From Nymphaea colorata (taxonomy: Eukaryota > Streptophyta > Magnoliopsida > Nymphaeales > Nymphaeaceae), in NCBI RefSeq assembly GCF_008831285.2, contig NC_045145.1:3512723-3576722 (forward strand): DNA of 64,000 nt, in the 5' to 3' direction. The notes beneath the pieces are model-generated. The model saw nothing but the letters and a program-made list of their open reading frames with translations, was not told the origin of the DNA and ran no database searches. Shown in pieces: positions 47,201 to 58,726 of this stretch. Numbering within the stretch: position 1 is the first letter of the stretch; the number at the start of each line of letters is the position of its first letter. The translations under genes were made by a program, and so were the position numbers.

Positions 47201-48448
47201 CATATAATGGTAGTTTCTCAGTGGGAAGACATTTGCTATTTTGGAGTCCTTCCATTGTTTTTTCTTTTTTCTTTTCCATTCCTGATTTGGTGACAACTTA
47301 CAATACAGGCAGTTATACTTTTAAAGAAATTGCTTTCAGTTGCACAATGATCTTATAAACTTACAACATGCTGATGGAAGTCTTATTTTCAGGATGGGAA
47401 CGAATGGTTCTTCAGATATTGTTCTTAGGACCTTCCAACCTGTTGGAGCCAAATGCGACATTTGCCCAAATGTCCCAAAAGCTGATAGTTTCACCAATCG
47501 TGAAAACCTTAGTTTTCAGTAAAGTTCCAGAGAAGGTCTCTCCATAACAAAATTTTTTTATCCTGCTTCGTTTACTGTAGTTATGTTGGCTCATATCTTT
47601 GACCATGTTTTTTATTTTAGATTTCATGTCTCTCTCTCTCTCTCTCTCTAACAGATTTTCCTTATTCTGCTTCAATTACTGTAATTATGTTTGCCCACAT
47701 GTATGATCACATTTTTTAATTTTAATTCTCATATCCCACATTCATTCCATTGCCTTTTGGTATCTATGAATATGCTTTAACTCATTATGCAGCTTTGTTT
47801 CTTTATCCTGCTTCAACTACTGTAACTATGTTTGCTCGTACTGCGGCCATGTTTCTTGTTTTAGTTTTCATCTCTCTCCCTCTCTTCCTCTACAGAACAG
47901 TTTTTCCTTATCCTGCTTCAATTACTGTGATTATATTTGCTTCAATTACTGTGATTATATTTGCTTGTGTCCGTGACCACATTTCTTTATTTCAGTTTCA
48001 TATTTCCCACACATTCATTCTGTTGCTTTTTGGTGCCTATGAAAATGCTATTGAAAAATTATCCAGCTTTGCTGTCTCGTTTGATCTTTTCTGTTTCCAT
48101 GGGCATATTTGTTGAGTAGGTAGTTTACTCAGATTTGTTTGACATTTTCAGGTCCGAGATTGGATTGACCGCATTGTTAGAGATTGGCAGTTTAAAAGAA
48201 TAATCCCTGCCCATTTTGCTGCTCCCGTTAATGTGGGCAGGTCAGATTTGTTGGCGGCATTTGCATTCCTTGATGATCTTTTGGGTGAACGTTACGTAAC
48301 AAGGCCATCCTTGTCTTTACTTTTTACATCTCTGATGGGCAGAGCAGCTAGTTATTTTCCTCCTGATGATATGAAGACTTTATCTTCTCTCGATGGGTTT
48401 TTGGTTTCTGTTGGAGCTGTGAAGAAGACCGTTTCTGGCAGGAAGTAG
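44279..48448 (+). CDS. Plastid-type DUF4336 protein, 448 aa, six exons
   Basis: Exons: 44279-44557, 45324-45473, 46142-46400, 46677-46895, 47393-47535, 48152-48448. Phases agree throughout and the total is 1347 nt. Residues 1-65 are rich in Ala/Ser, poor in acidic residues and end near VAAASS, as in a chloroplast transit peptide. The DUF4336 region starts around FTGFPFPLGPFLNRRTIR and continues with EQEQALGFSSVSTNIRM, HAPIAPTKECIE, LGAPVEYIVLPTFAYEHKIF, VAPRQWSWP and GPYVEVAFYHKRSRTLLVTD. The HAPIAPT and FAYEHKIFVGPF blocks recall a metallo-beta-lactamase-like layout known for this family. The biochemical role is unknown. The 5' leader has an (AG)n tract. A tempting donor inside exon 1 (AAG|GTAAGC at 44414-44417) is not used in this model, because the frame and homology run through it. 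Confidence 0.9.
47550..48030. repeat. Degenerate repeats in the last intron of the DUF4336 gene
   Basis: A phrase close to TTATCCTGCTTCAATTACTG, followed by a variable TATGTTTGC-type tail, recurs at about 47557, 47659, 47807, 47908 and, shortened, 47938. Associated CT-rich and polypyrimidine pieces repeat too. The intron seems to have grown by local duplication. Confidence 0.7.
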
Positions 48449-50828
48449 TAGACTGCAGTTTGTACATTCATTTGTAATCTAGGTAAAATATGTAAAGCTT
48501 ATCTCTTCTTCTGTCACTCTTCATTCCTTGATGATTGTAGGACTTGTTAGAATCCACTCATATGCAAGACATTTTATTCCGGATATTGCAATGGGTTGGA
48601 AGCTTGAATGAATGAAAATCCTGTTTCAGCATGTCCATGCCCACAGGCTACTACTTTTGGTCAGATGCACTTATAAGAAAATATATGGTAGCATATTTTT
48701 GCATACGCACAAGCTTTTTGACAAGTTACATGAGCACAGGTTCCTCAGTGTCAGCTGAGATAAATCACAATTGTTGCAATTTATGTACCAATCAAATGGT
48801 TCATTGGTTTAATGAGTTTGTCTTTTTCCCAATTTGTGGTTGGCCCAAAGACAAATCTGTAATGCTACAGCACTTGAACAAAACCAACGTCTCTGCGGAG
48901 CATCAACACTTTGAGGTGGGGATCTTTCATTTGGTCATGTGCGTTAAATGATTTTCCCCTTGAAATGTCCACGTCTTTATTAAAGCCCAAAGGGTAGAGC
49001 TGCAGTTGCCATCTCCTGCTTCGATTGCTTCATCCATGAATTCGTCATTGGTGGTTTTATCTGTGCTTCGTGAGGCACTTTCCAATCAAGAAGAGTTGTC
49101 GTAAGCTCCAAACTTGCCACTACAAAAGTACAGCATCCATGATTTTACAGTTTAACTAAGGTGATCATAACTTAGTCATCTTCAGAAGAGTCCGCTGTTA
49201 ACATATATGTGACACGATTTCGCTCGCAATACAGCTCAAATGAGGTGATTTGCCAATGGGCAACCTGGTAAGCGAGCAACATTGTCCGGCCCATGCATTG
49301 GGTGTGCTCTTAGCAGTACCTGAAGTTGCTCTGCTATCAGCAGCAATGTCATCAATTCAGATGCATATGCAGTTCTCGAATATCGGTCCATGTCGGGCAG
49401 ATTTGAGCCATGGCAGCTGATACAGGCTGATTTAGCCAAGCTGATTCAGCCATGTAAATTAAATAATGGTAAAAAGTTTAAAGTTCAATTTTCAAATTCG
49501 AACATTAATTTAAAACGGCTATCAGTTTAACTGCAAACCCCTAAGCTGAAAGGGAAGGGGAGGATAGTAGTACTCCTGAGCTATATAAGATGGTTAGTTT
49601 TGCTATTTCGCTTTGATCAGTCTATTCTTTACCCCTTATATGGTGTGTTGATCTCAAAAAACTCCCATCTATATCACTTGGTAACGAAGGGTTATAAACT
49701 TACAAGACAATCTGTTTTTGCAGATAGCGAAGGGTTTTTGCAGTATAAAAACCAGAAATTATTCCAAAAAGACCTACTTAACTTTTGATGATCAATGAAG
49801 TTACAAACATTAAAAGCTTATATTTTCCATATCTTTTTTTCTGAATTGAGAGTAAGCCTCCAAGACTAAGTCTTATCAGGGGCTCTTTGTCCAGGTGCCG
49901 TGCTGTGTGTTCGGACTCTTATATATTCTACCCACTCTCATGACCTCTCATCAGCCGGTTCAGCTCCATGAGAAACCTGATTTTCCCTTGTCATTGGCAG
50001 AACGCTTTCTTTATTTCCCTCTTTCTGGTGACGGTGTCATATTACCGGTTAGTCTTTTTAGTTTAGTCATCTCATGTTGGGGCCTGACCATATGATCATT
50101 TTTGCCCCTTAGCAGTTTACACACATCACTCGAGGTTTTCAGCATGTCTGTGCTTCCAAACTTGCTACCTTGAAGATCATCTCACGCTGGTAGACCTAGA
50201 AGGGTTGGTGCAGAGGTCCATGGATCTAAAGGCGTTTGGTTACTTCTGACCTTAATTTCATGAATCCGATACAACAAGAATTACACTAAATCTAGCTATG
50301 ATTCAAGATCTTAAATCAGATCTCACGTGCACAACTGAAGTCAATGGAGAAGGACCAATTAACTTTATGAATCTGTCAACTTGAAAATCTCATGTCAAAC
50401 AGAATCAGTGATAATCAAACGTCACGGCTTCGTTCGTAAGGCTGCACTCGAAGAGGGTCACAGTCCAAATCTTCTTTTTTACTTGTTCAAGAATCTACCA
50501 CCATAGTAAAATTTGAGCAAGAATTTCCTGTTCATCTTTGTGTTGTGACCCACTTCTTCAGTTTCTTTCTTAATAGCTGCTCCTTTTGTTTGGTCCTCAC
50601 CGCCATTAGTGGAGTTCATGATGCTTTTGTGTCTCCCATGGACGAAACCTTCCAATCCTTCCTACCCACTGAGGCTCAAATCCTGCTCCTGTCTGTGGCA
50701 AATGACATTTCCGAGATCTCTCTGTCAACGAAATGATAGACATTGACAAGCAATCTCCATCAGATTAGGGCGACCCAGTTCTTCTTTTTTCCATTTCTAA
50801 TGACATGAAAAGCCAAGACGCAACTAAC

Positions 50829-51072
50829 TAAGGGTGGGCAACTGGTGGGTACCGGATGGGCAGGTACATGGCCCGTAATGGGCCGTGTTTGAGCTGGACA
50901 TTTGACAACTGGGCTAACCCGATTAAAAAAATTTGCCAGGCCACACTGCACCGAGTCGGGTATTAGGAGCCTCACCCAGCCTGATCCCTACTTTGTGGCC
51001 CCTAGTAAGGACTTTGGGTCATCTTGAGCCCGACTTTGTAAAGCTTTGTGCCGGCCCGATGTCCAGCCTTAA
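50829..51072. mobile_element. Candidate hAT-like MITE
   Basis: TAAGGGTGGGCAACTGG on the left faces GTCCAGCCTTA on the right (inverted: TAAGGCTGGAC). The G/C-rich interior has GGCCCGTAATGGGCC and GCCGGCCCGATG. The motif ACGCAAC occurs just outside both ends, which could be a target-duplication remnant. Confidence 0.45.
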
Positions 51073-53197
51073 ACACGCAACAGAATGCTTGCTTGTCAAG
51101 GTAGGCGTGTGCTTTTGGTTCTTTACAAAAAAGGCACCTAAGTCTCAATTGAAATATTAGAAGCACGCTTATGTGCCAAAAATGTAATTTGAATGCTTAT
51201 TCTGTGTATATATATACACATTGATTCAAGAAGCTAACAGTGAAATTTCAATCGCACATGAGAATGTTCGTGTAAGCCGCTCACAAAAAAGCATGTTTTT
51301 GTGAAAAATTATGAATTATCTCCTTTTAGGATTCTGAAATCTCATAGGGCAATAATGGATCTTCATCAGGTTTAAGATCCATAAACCTAACTTCCCCTTA
51401 ACAATGTGGATTTGGTAGGTGTACTTGCCAGATAATTAACTCAGAGGCAGATACACCAGTTTTCTGCACAAGGTCTGAACATCAATTTTTTCCAGCTTCT
51501 GTTCATATCAATTTCAATTAGATAAGAAAATGGGGGTTGTTGTTAGATTGTCAACAAGAAAATTAACCATGTGAAAGAGGCATATCTTGGATTTGCTACT
51601 AGAAATTGTTCAGTGTGATCTTTTCTTACTAATCAAGAAGGAGGGAGTTAAGAAGAATCCTTTCGTGCCTTTTGTGTTGCTTTTGTCTTTCTTTAACTAA
51701 AAGATCCTGGGTCTAACTTTGCAGTCAGGTGGTGTATTTGATCATCTTGGCTTTTGTTATGAGGAAAATTTTTAGTTGGTATTAGGTAAACAAGTGGCCA
51801 GCTAGTTGCACTTTGTTTAGTCACTATGTCAAAAGATGTTCTTCATCATACCAACTGGTCAAGGGCTCCCTAGAGTTGATGATTGCTTACAAAGATTGTT
51901 CACCTTTCGCTGCATGCCCAGCCCATCGATGTTGGTGGGATCCCCACCTGCCCTTTACCTAATCAATCCTATATCCACTAAAGCATATACTTGTGGCCCA
52001 CTTATCATTGTTTCCCAAACCATGCCCCCATGAAAGTTTATAAGTTTATATATATATATATATAGGAGGCATTTAAGAAAAAAATAAAAAAAAGGAGGAG
52101 AAGGCAACGTTTTTCATCCCTATCATTTTTCCGGCCAAAGCCAAAACTCTTAAGAAGCATGTTGGGATCTACCAAACAGAGACCTAAGCCCAAAAGTGGG
52201 TTGTTCAAATGGTGTTGGAAGAACCAAAACCGAGTAATCAAGGTTTGATTTCCTTCCATCACTGGCCCTCTTCAACAGCTTCTGAAGGAGGTTTTAGGGA
52301 TATTTATTATTGGAAATTATATTTGATACGATTTGGGTAGGAGCAATCATGTTATGGCTTGGTCCTCTCTTCTCTCTCATACTTAGTGGAGCTCCATTGC
52401 ATGGATTTCATTGGGGATTTAGTGCCAGCTTTCATTACCTTTTTACTATCTTTTGTCTTTTCCTTTTTAATTTTCTTCTCTTTCTTCATCGTTTTTGGAG
52501 TTTTGAAACTTTTTTATCTTCATCGTTTCCAATTTCCTACCTTCATGTCAGTTCCCCATTTCCTTTGTCACTGTTTTTTTGGTTTAACGTTATTTTCTTT
52601 CTTCTTTTACCCTTGAATTTTTTTCCCACTCTTCGTTGTTTGGACCATTTTCTAGTTTCATTCTTTCTCGTTTCGTTTTCATTAATGTTTTTATGCCTCT
52701 ATGCTCAGGGGCTATTTTCCGAATTTTTATTCTTTTGCTTTCACTTTTCTATTTTCAATTCATTTTATTTTCTTTCTTTTTTTTCTTTGTTAATTGGTTG
52801 TTCATGTGATTTGGGTCATTCCTCCACCAATCAAACTTTTTCATGAATCACTGACATGGAACAGTTAGTACTGGGTGCGTATTTAGTCTCGAGTGATGTA
52901 TCAGTGTTCTTATACGCCAATTTATAAAAGTACTTCATGGTTCAAATCTGGATTGGATCCAAAATCTATCTCACTTTTGTTGTAAAAAAGTTTCGATTAG
53001 ACCTCTAAAACTTGCTAGTTTCTACCTCTGTGGCCCGAGTGTCATTTCTTCTATTTTGTACAGTAAAACCGTCGTAAAAAGGTTTATTTCATCGTTGAAA
53101 ACCGTGACCAAACAACTAACCATTGAAGATGCACCTTTTAAAATCTGTTTAACTCAAGAAAAAAAAAGCCATTCAGTCATAGAAGTAGACGGCTGAT

Positions 53198-53259
<62 letters not shown>
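53198..53259. repeat. Compound (CA)n(TA)n microsatellite
   Basis: About 12 CA units are followed directly by about 19 TA units, uninterrupted. The length is likely polymorphic. Confidence 0.95.
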
Positions 53260-53264
<5 letters not shown>

Positions 53265-55199
53265 GTGAGAGTACATATACGCAGTGAGGATTTGAAAATG
53301 TGACCAGGTGGCCTGCACCCTGGTTGCCAATTCATAAATTAGAAGCCGCTTTCATGGCTCAAAACTAACAAATCAACTATTAAATGAGTTTAGTGGGTAT
53401 GCAGATAAGATTTAGTAATCTGCAATATTTCAGAAACTTTAGCTTGTCTGTCTTTCGCATCTTGTAAGGTCTTGCTAATGTAGAGAAGAAATGTATATTT
53501 TAGATCAAAGATCACACTTATGAGCTTCAAAGTTTCAAACTGTAGCTTAAGACTTAATTACACTGCACAGGTTCTGTTCTAGAATCGAACAATACGATGA
53601 ACTTTTGGGTTCAGTTGCCTGTCCCATAAACATGGCAGCAACATCTGAGAATTAAAGGGAACCGCACATGATCCTTTCTAGGAGAACTCATTTAACAAAA
53701 ACAAGTAATGAACCATATATCTTAAGAAAAGAAGGAACAGTTGTTCATCCTTTCAGCTCTCTTTCTTTCTGACATGATGACATCAAGGGAGAATTAATTA
53801 AAGCATGAATGAGCTCGGCTGCTTCACATGGGCAGTGCAAGGGATATCTGTAATCGTGCTGCCCTGCATTTTGACTTGGGGAGGAGCGCCTCTCTGTTAA
53901 TTTTCTTTTTGTGCATACCAGGCGTTTAATGGCAATCAATTCCCTAGAAAACTGTTTGTTCTGTGGGACCCCAATCTTCCTTCCTTTCAGCAGTTAACTT
54001 TTGATGATTCCCTGCGCATCAGCGGCTCCACCGCGAGTAGAAACCTCCTAAGTGCCCCCCTCAACAGGTTCAAATTTCAAACTTCTGCAACTGATTAGAA
54101 AAATCCATATGCTTAGTTTCCTGTGAATTCTATCACAATTACCATACTGTCCAATCTCTCTCTCTCTCTGTGGACGATGCTTGGTTTCTTTTTAATTTTT
54201 TTCTGTAATGAGGAATGGAATTGACTTCTTATGGCCCTGGTGGTGATGCTCATACGTTGAAATCGAGCTACTTATTTTGCATCTCTCACCGTCTCACGTT
54301 GGGTTGGTTTGACTCTCAAAATAGCTAAAGACAACATCATTTAAATAATTAGAACGTTTCTAACTATTCCAAATCTATTGAAGTACATTCAACTCCAAGA
54401 CATGGTTTTCTTTTTGTAGTTTCATGACGGCAACATCAATGTGTGCGGTGCACAAATTTATCAACCCCACGGGTCAGATGCTTAACTATTAAAAGCTAGA
54501 GAGAGGGGGAGAGGGAGAGTAATAAATAAGGAAATTAGTTTGTAGAGTTACTTATAGATGTCAGAACCATATGACTAAAAGGTCAAAATATGAACAGAAG
54601 AAAACCTCCTTTTCTGGGCACGATCTGCGTCGATCATTGTAATTGGTTTCTTGCAAGAAATGTGGCATCATAAATATTCAGTATCAGAAAGCACTGTAGT
54701 CTGTTCCAGAAAGAAATCACTTTCAAGCAGTAATGCCATTTACTGTAGGTTCAGTTTTGACCCATCTTTAAATCGATTTACAGATTACAACAGAAGGAAT
54801 TTTCCTGCATGAGTTCGGAACAGTAATACAGAGCATGCCCTTTTGCTACCAAGGATCTTAAATATGAAATTCAAAACAGGAGTCCCAAGAATTTCCCAAA
54901 TTGGGCTTACTTAACTCAGAAGTTCACCATGGAAGGAAGATCTGCTCCTTGGTCCTATTTTGGAAACCGTGGATTCCGGGTGATAATAGTGACGAAGCCT
55001 TCGAGGCTTCCCACGCCATATATCAGATTCCCCCATGACTCGGTGAGAGAGCGAGCGAGCGGAGAGGCCATGTTGGTCATTTCCTTATAAGCACAGAAGA
55101 AAGGTGGAAAGAGAGTAAAGAAATGTCCATATTTAACGTTCAAAAGTAAATGGCAGTTATTGTTGGTAAGCTTCCGACGTCCAACCAACGCGGCGGTGC

Positions 55200-56737
55200 T
55201 GCCACACACAAAGCTTGAAACCTAAGCAAAGATCCATCCTTGGATCGACCGCTGTTGCTTGCACGACCATTCTCGATAAACCAATCGAGATTGGTTCACT
55301 CTCTGTTTCCTCTCCCAATCTTTCGATACAGAGTATTGACTTTTTGATGAGGTATGGTTCTCAGAGCTGCTCCGGTTCCATGGACCAAATTTTGCAATCT
55401 CTGTTTTCGAGTTTCTGCAACTATTTTCGAATTCTAGGATGATGATCCTTGATGGGTTTGATCTGTTTTTGCATTTATTTTGTTTTCAATAGATTTTTGT
55501 GGGTGGTTTGATCTCGGAATGCTGCTTAAGAACTTGGTGAAGGTGGGCAGCAGGATTGGTAAGTTTCAGATGGTTGCTTGAAGATTAATGAAGTTCTCTC
55601 TTGAAGAGAGATTGTTGACGGAGTTCTATCATTGGTTGTTATGCTGGTTTGTTGGTCGGTCTCAAGTCTCAACACCATCCTGTCTTTTTCATGGCCGAAG
55701 TTTGAGATTTTGGATGTTAATTAATGTTATGAAAAGTATGGAGATTTTATGTATGTCGGTGGGATTTTTCTGCCAACTTTTTCTTGTTTTTGTACTTGCT
55801 AGTGCCTTTCCTGTTTCATTTTCATGGTGAAAAGTCTTTTCTTTTCTCAAGACCATCTTCCAAGAAGAAAAATTCTTTGCTTTGCGCGGATGGTTAGCTT
55901 AAGCGCATTTGGTGTTCCCACTTCCCAGAGGCAAGTATTTCTTTGAGTACAAGGCCGGAAGGCAACTCCTTGAGAAATTGTTTCTGTAGAAATAGTCAAG
56001 TTTTCTCTTGGCTACATCTATATTAGGATTGGTGATTGGACTGGTGTCCAGCTTTTGTTGCGTGCCTGAGAGTGAAAGCAAAAGGAAGGAAAAAAAAATT
56101 TCATTAACTGGTGTTCTGATCTGTTGACGCCTTAAGAACAGTACGATACGAAGTTGCGCATCAATTCCTTGGACATTTTTCTCACCTACGTGATGTCTGG
56201 ATTCTGGGTAAAGTTTCCATGCTCTATTTCCTGATAAGAATTTGAATCGTGTTTTTGCAGATTGCTGTGAGTTGTGATTTTTTGTCTGCGTGCTTCGTTC
56301 ATTGTTTTACCAAAACGCCTTCGAGGGATTCAAAGCAGGAACGTTCTCTTTGAAGGTACAGGTTTTTATTTCCTTCACTTCTTTTTTTATTTTCTTTCTG
56401 GGTATTGTAGATAATGGCTGTTCGGTTTCCTTGATAAGTCCTGATTAAAATGTCACTTTTATGTTCTCTTTTGTTTGTTTTGGTGTCCAGAAAGTTATTC
56501 AAATTTGGCTTTATAAAGCTTTTAACTGCTATAGGTTCTGAACGCTCCCAATTAATTAGAAGTTTTTTTTTTGGGCTGTTATATTCAAGTTGTGAATTTC
56601 TTCTTGGAAAAACCGACAGAAATCTCAAATAGTTGTTTGATGATGGGTTTAACCACTCTAGCTTATGCGTATTAAAAATCCTGTAGTTTACCCATTCAGA
56701 TTGCTGTACGACTTATAGAACTACAAGAAGTTTGGAG
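55200..56737 (+). promoter_or_regulatory. Probable spliced 5' leader of the calmodulin-binding protein gene
   Basis: Candidate leader exons are bounded by good junctions: donors GATGAG|GTATGG (55351), GATTG|GTAAGT (55559) and GAAG|GTACAG (56356), with acceptors TTCAATAG (55491), TTTGCAG (56260) and CATTCAG (56699). Several short upstream frames interrupt each other, which argues for UTR rather than coding sequence. The exact exon chain is a guess. Confidence 0.4.
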
Positions 56738-58726
56738 ATGGCAGAAATGCAAAGCATAGAAAAAAGTTCGGGGGGATTGGGTTCTGAGGATAAAATAACA
56801 AATATGGGCATCTTGAGGAGGAGGTCCACAGGAGACGTTATCAGGAAACCTGCATCATCCCCTGTTTCAAGTGAAGAAAAAGTCGTTTCCCGTTATCTTA
56901 GAGCCTCTACGAGCTCCTGTCATGATGTCTGCAAATATGGAGGAAGACATGCTTTTGAATCAAAAGAAAAGAAGCCTGTTTCTCTTTTATTTCGGCAAAA
57001 ACGCAGTGCAGGAAAACGAATGGACAAAAAAGATGCATCCAGTGGCAAGGACAGAAAACAGAAATCAGATGCCAAATTCGTGAAATCAGCACCGAACTTG
57101 GAAACTGGCTTTTCTCTAAAAATGGTATGTGGTTCCAGCCAAAAGGATTTGATGGAAAATTCTCCTGTGGTATCTGATTCTGTCCAAAACTATTCGATGG
57201 ACAATTTTCCTGTAGCTGGTTGTCCAGGAGACTCAGGGGACATAGCTGATAAGCTAATAGCAACAACTGTATTAGAAACCACAGATGATAACGAGGCTAA
57301 ACAATCAGGTTCCTCAGCTCCCTTCAAGTCTCCTGCACAGGGAAATGGGGACTTGAGAGTACAGAAAGACAGGAGTAAAATTTGTGCAGCTTCGAAACCT
57401 CCAGGGGCGGTCCAGTCACCTCAAAAACAAGTATGGGACTCAAAACAAGAACTTCCAACAGAATCTGCATTCCCACATGTTTCAAGAGATTTAGGTGGCG
57501 TAGCTGATGGAGGGACAAAATTTAAGGACAATGAAGTATCAGAAACTAAAGAGTTAAAAGAAGCAGAATTGAATGCTTTGTCCTTGCACAGTCAGGACCG
57601 TGGAGCTGCAGTGTTGAAATCAAAGAAGCATCAAGCAAAAAATCCTTCATCACCAAGGAAACGTGAATCACATTCCAAGTCATTGCTGGCTCCAAACCGA
57701 AAACCTTTGGCTACAAAAACTTCATTACCACCCTCCCAGTCATTGCTGGCTTCAAACCGAAAACCTTTGGCTGCAAAAGCTCCATTATCAAACCTTTCCA
57801 ACAATTCTGGTGGCATACCCAACGGGCATAAGAAAGCAAATGATGCAACAAAAGTGAAAGGGAAAAGAGAAGTCAGGTCATCAGCTCCTTCATCTTTCAA
57901 CTCTCCTGCTCCTAGAGTTGCACACCCAGGCTCGAAGAAGCATCACAAAAATAGTTCACCTTCACCATCGTCTCTTGTGAATGGAGGGTCAGGCTTAAAG
58001 ACCACAAAGTACTTGGAGAAGAAGCACACCGTTCCTGAGAAGAAGACAGGGACCGATGTTCTATCTACTGTTGATGTTAGTTGCACCGAGACAGAAAACA
58101 AAATTGTCAACATTGGTGACGTTTGTGCTAGTGAATCGAAGAAACTGTCACCAGAATTGTCACCTGGTTCAGTTCCACCATCTTCACCATTACCATCATC
58201 ATTGACATCATTAGAAGAGGACCAAGAATCTCAATTAACGGGTAGCACATATGAAGATGTTGGCACTGAAACTGAAAATGCAGCAAAAATTTCAAGTCAG
58301 GAGAAGCAAATGTCTACGAGGGGTTGTGGAGTTCAGATTCAAGGTAAAGAACAAATGCCACATAAATTGATATTTAAGTCAGGAAAGGTAATTGATAATC
58401 AGTCTGAGAGCGATGGCCCCAGAAGGCTAAAATTCAGACAGAGCAGGGTGATCGAGAACAAAGATGGGACAGATGAAATAGGGAGAAGGACTTTCAGGAA
58501 GAAGAGAAGCCCCTCCGCCAATAATGGGGGAAATGCTCATGTTGGTCCAGCTGTGGTGTTGAGACATCAAGATGTTCAGGCTAAACAAGATGCTCAAGAC
58601 TTTAATCAAGTTATTGAAGAAACTGCAAATAAGCTTGTGAAAAGCAGAAAGAGCAAGGTGAAAGCTCTGGTTGGTGCCTTTGAAACAGTCATTTCCCTCC
58701 AGGAAACTAAATCCGTTGTCAGTTAA
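56738..58726 (+). CDS. Plant calmodulin-binding domain protein, 662 aa
   Basis: One uninterrupted frame starts at ATG 56738 (MAEMQSIEKSSGG) in a leader preceded by splice acceptors. The N-terminus has the conserved GILRRRSTGDVIRKPASS and SRYLRASTSSCHDVCKYGG blocks of this family. The middle (about residues 60-530) is Ser/Pro/Lys-rich and presumably disordered. It includes a duplicated unit, LLAPNRKPLATK and LLASNRKPLAAK, near residues 325-350. Residues from about 545 form the plant calmodulin-binding domain: LIFKSGKVI, GPRRLKFRQSRVIENK, GRRTFRKKRSP, VVLRHQDVQAKQDAQ, FNQVIEETANKLVKSRKSKV and KALVGAFETVISLQE. The basic amphipathic C-terminal helix would bind Ca2+/calmodulin. A nuclear or cytoplasmic signalling role is inferred from the family; the specific pathway is unknown. 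Confidence 0.9.
   Translation: MAEMQSIEKSSGGLGSEDKITNMGILRRRSTGDVIRKPASSPVSSEEKVVSRYLRASTSSCHDVCKYGGRHAFESKEKKPVSLLFRQKRSAGKRMDKKDASSGKDRKQKSDAKFVKSAPNLETGFSLKMVCGSSQKDLMENSPVVSDSVQNYSMDNFPVAGCPGDSGDIADKLIATTVLETTDDNEAKQSGSSAPFKSPAQGNGDLRVQKDRSKICAASKPPGAVQSPQKQVWDSKQELPTESAFPHVSRDLGGVADGGTKFKDNEVSETKELKEAELNALSLHSQDRGAAVLKSKKHQAKNPSSPRKRESHSKSLLAPNRKPLATKTSLPPSQSLLASNRKPLAAKAPLSNLSNNSGGIPNGHKKANDATKVKGKREVRSSAPSSFNSPAPRVAHPGSKKHHKNSSPSPSSLVNGGSGLKTTKYLEKKHTVPEKKTGTDVLSTVDVSCTETENKIVNIGDVCASESKKLSPELSPGSVPPSSPLPSSLTSLEEDQESQLTGSTYEDVGTETENAAKISSQEKQMSTRGCGVQIQGKEQMPHKLIFKSGKVIDNQSESDGPRRLKFRQSRVIENKDGTDEIGRRTFRKKRSPSANNGGNAHVGPAVVLRHQDVQAKQDAQDFNQVIEETANKLVKSRKSKVKALVGAFETVISLQETKSVVS

Larger units (their letters stand above)
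48449..55190. other. Long intergenic region, no convincing gene
   Basis: After the DUF4336 3' end I find no gene with recognisable motifs. Short frames at 48631-48951, 50545-50736 and 51836-52033 lack homology cues or splice partners. A T-rich 178-codon frame at 52310-52846 is low-complexity and I discount it. A G/C-patch element near 50829-51072 and a CA/TA microsatellite at 53198-53259 are listed separately. Confidence 0.5.

Noticed and set aside
52310-52846. 178-codon hydrophobic frame
   Set aside because: T-rich low-complexity DNA yields Phe/Leu/Ser runs; there is no motif, no splice context and no regular membrane-protein pattern.
55215-55830. Short frames upstream of the calmodulin-binding protein gene
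   Set aside because: They are interrupted by likely leader splice sites and lack family similarity; treated as 5' leader.
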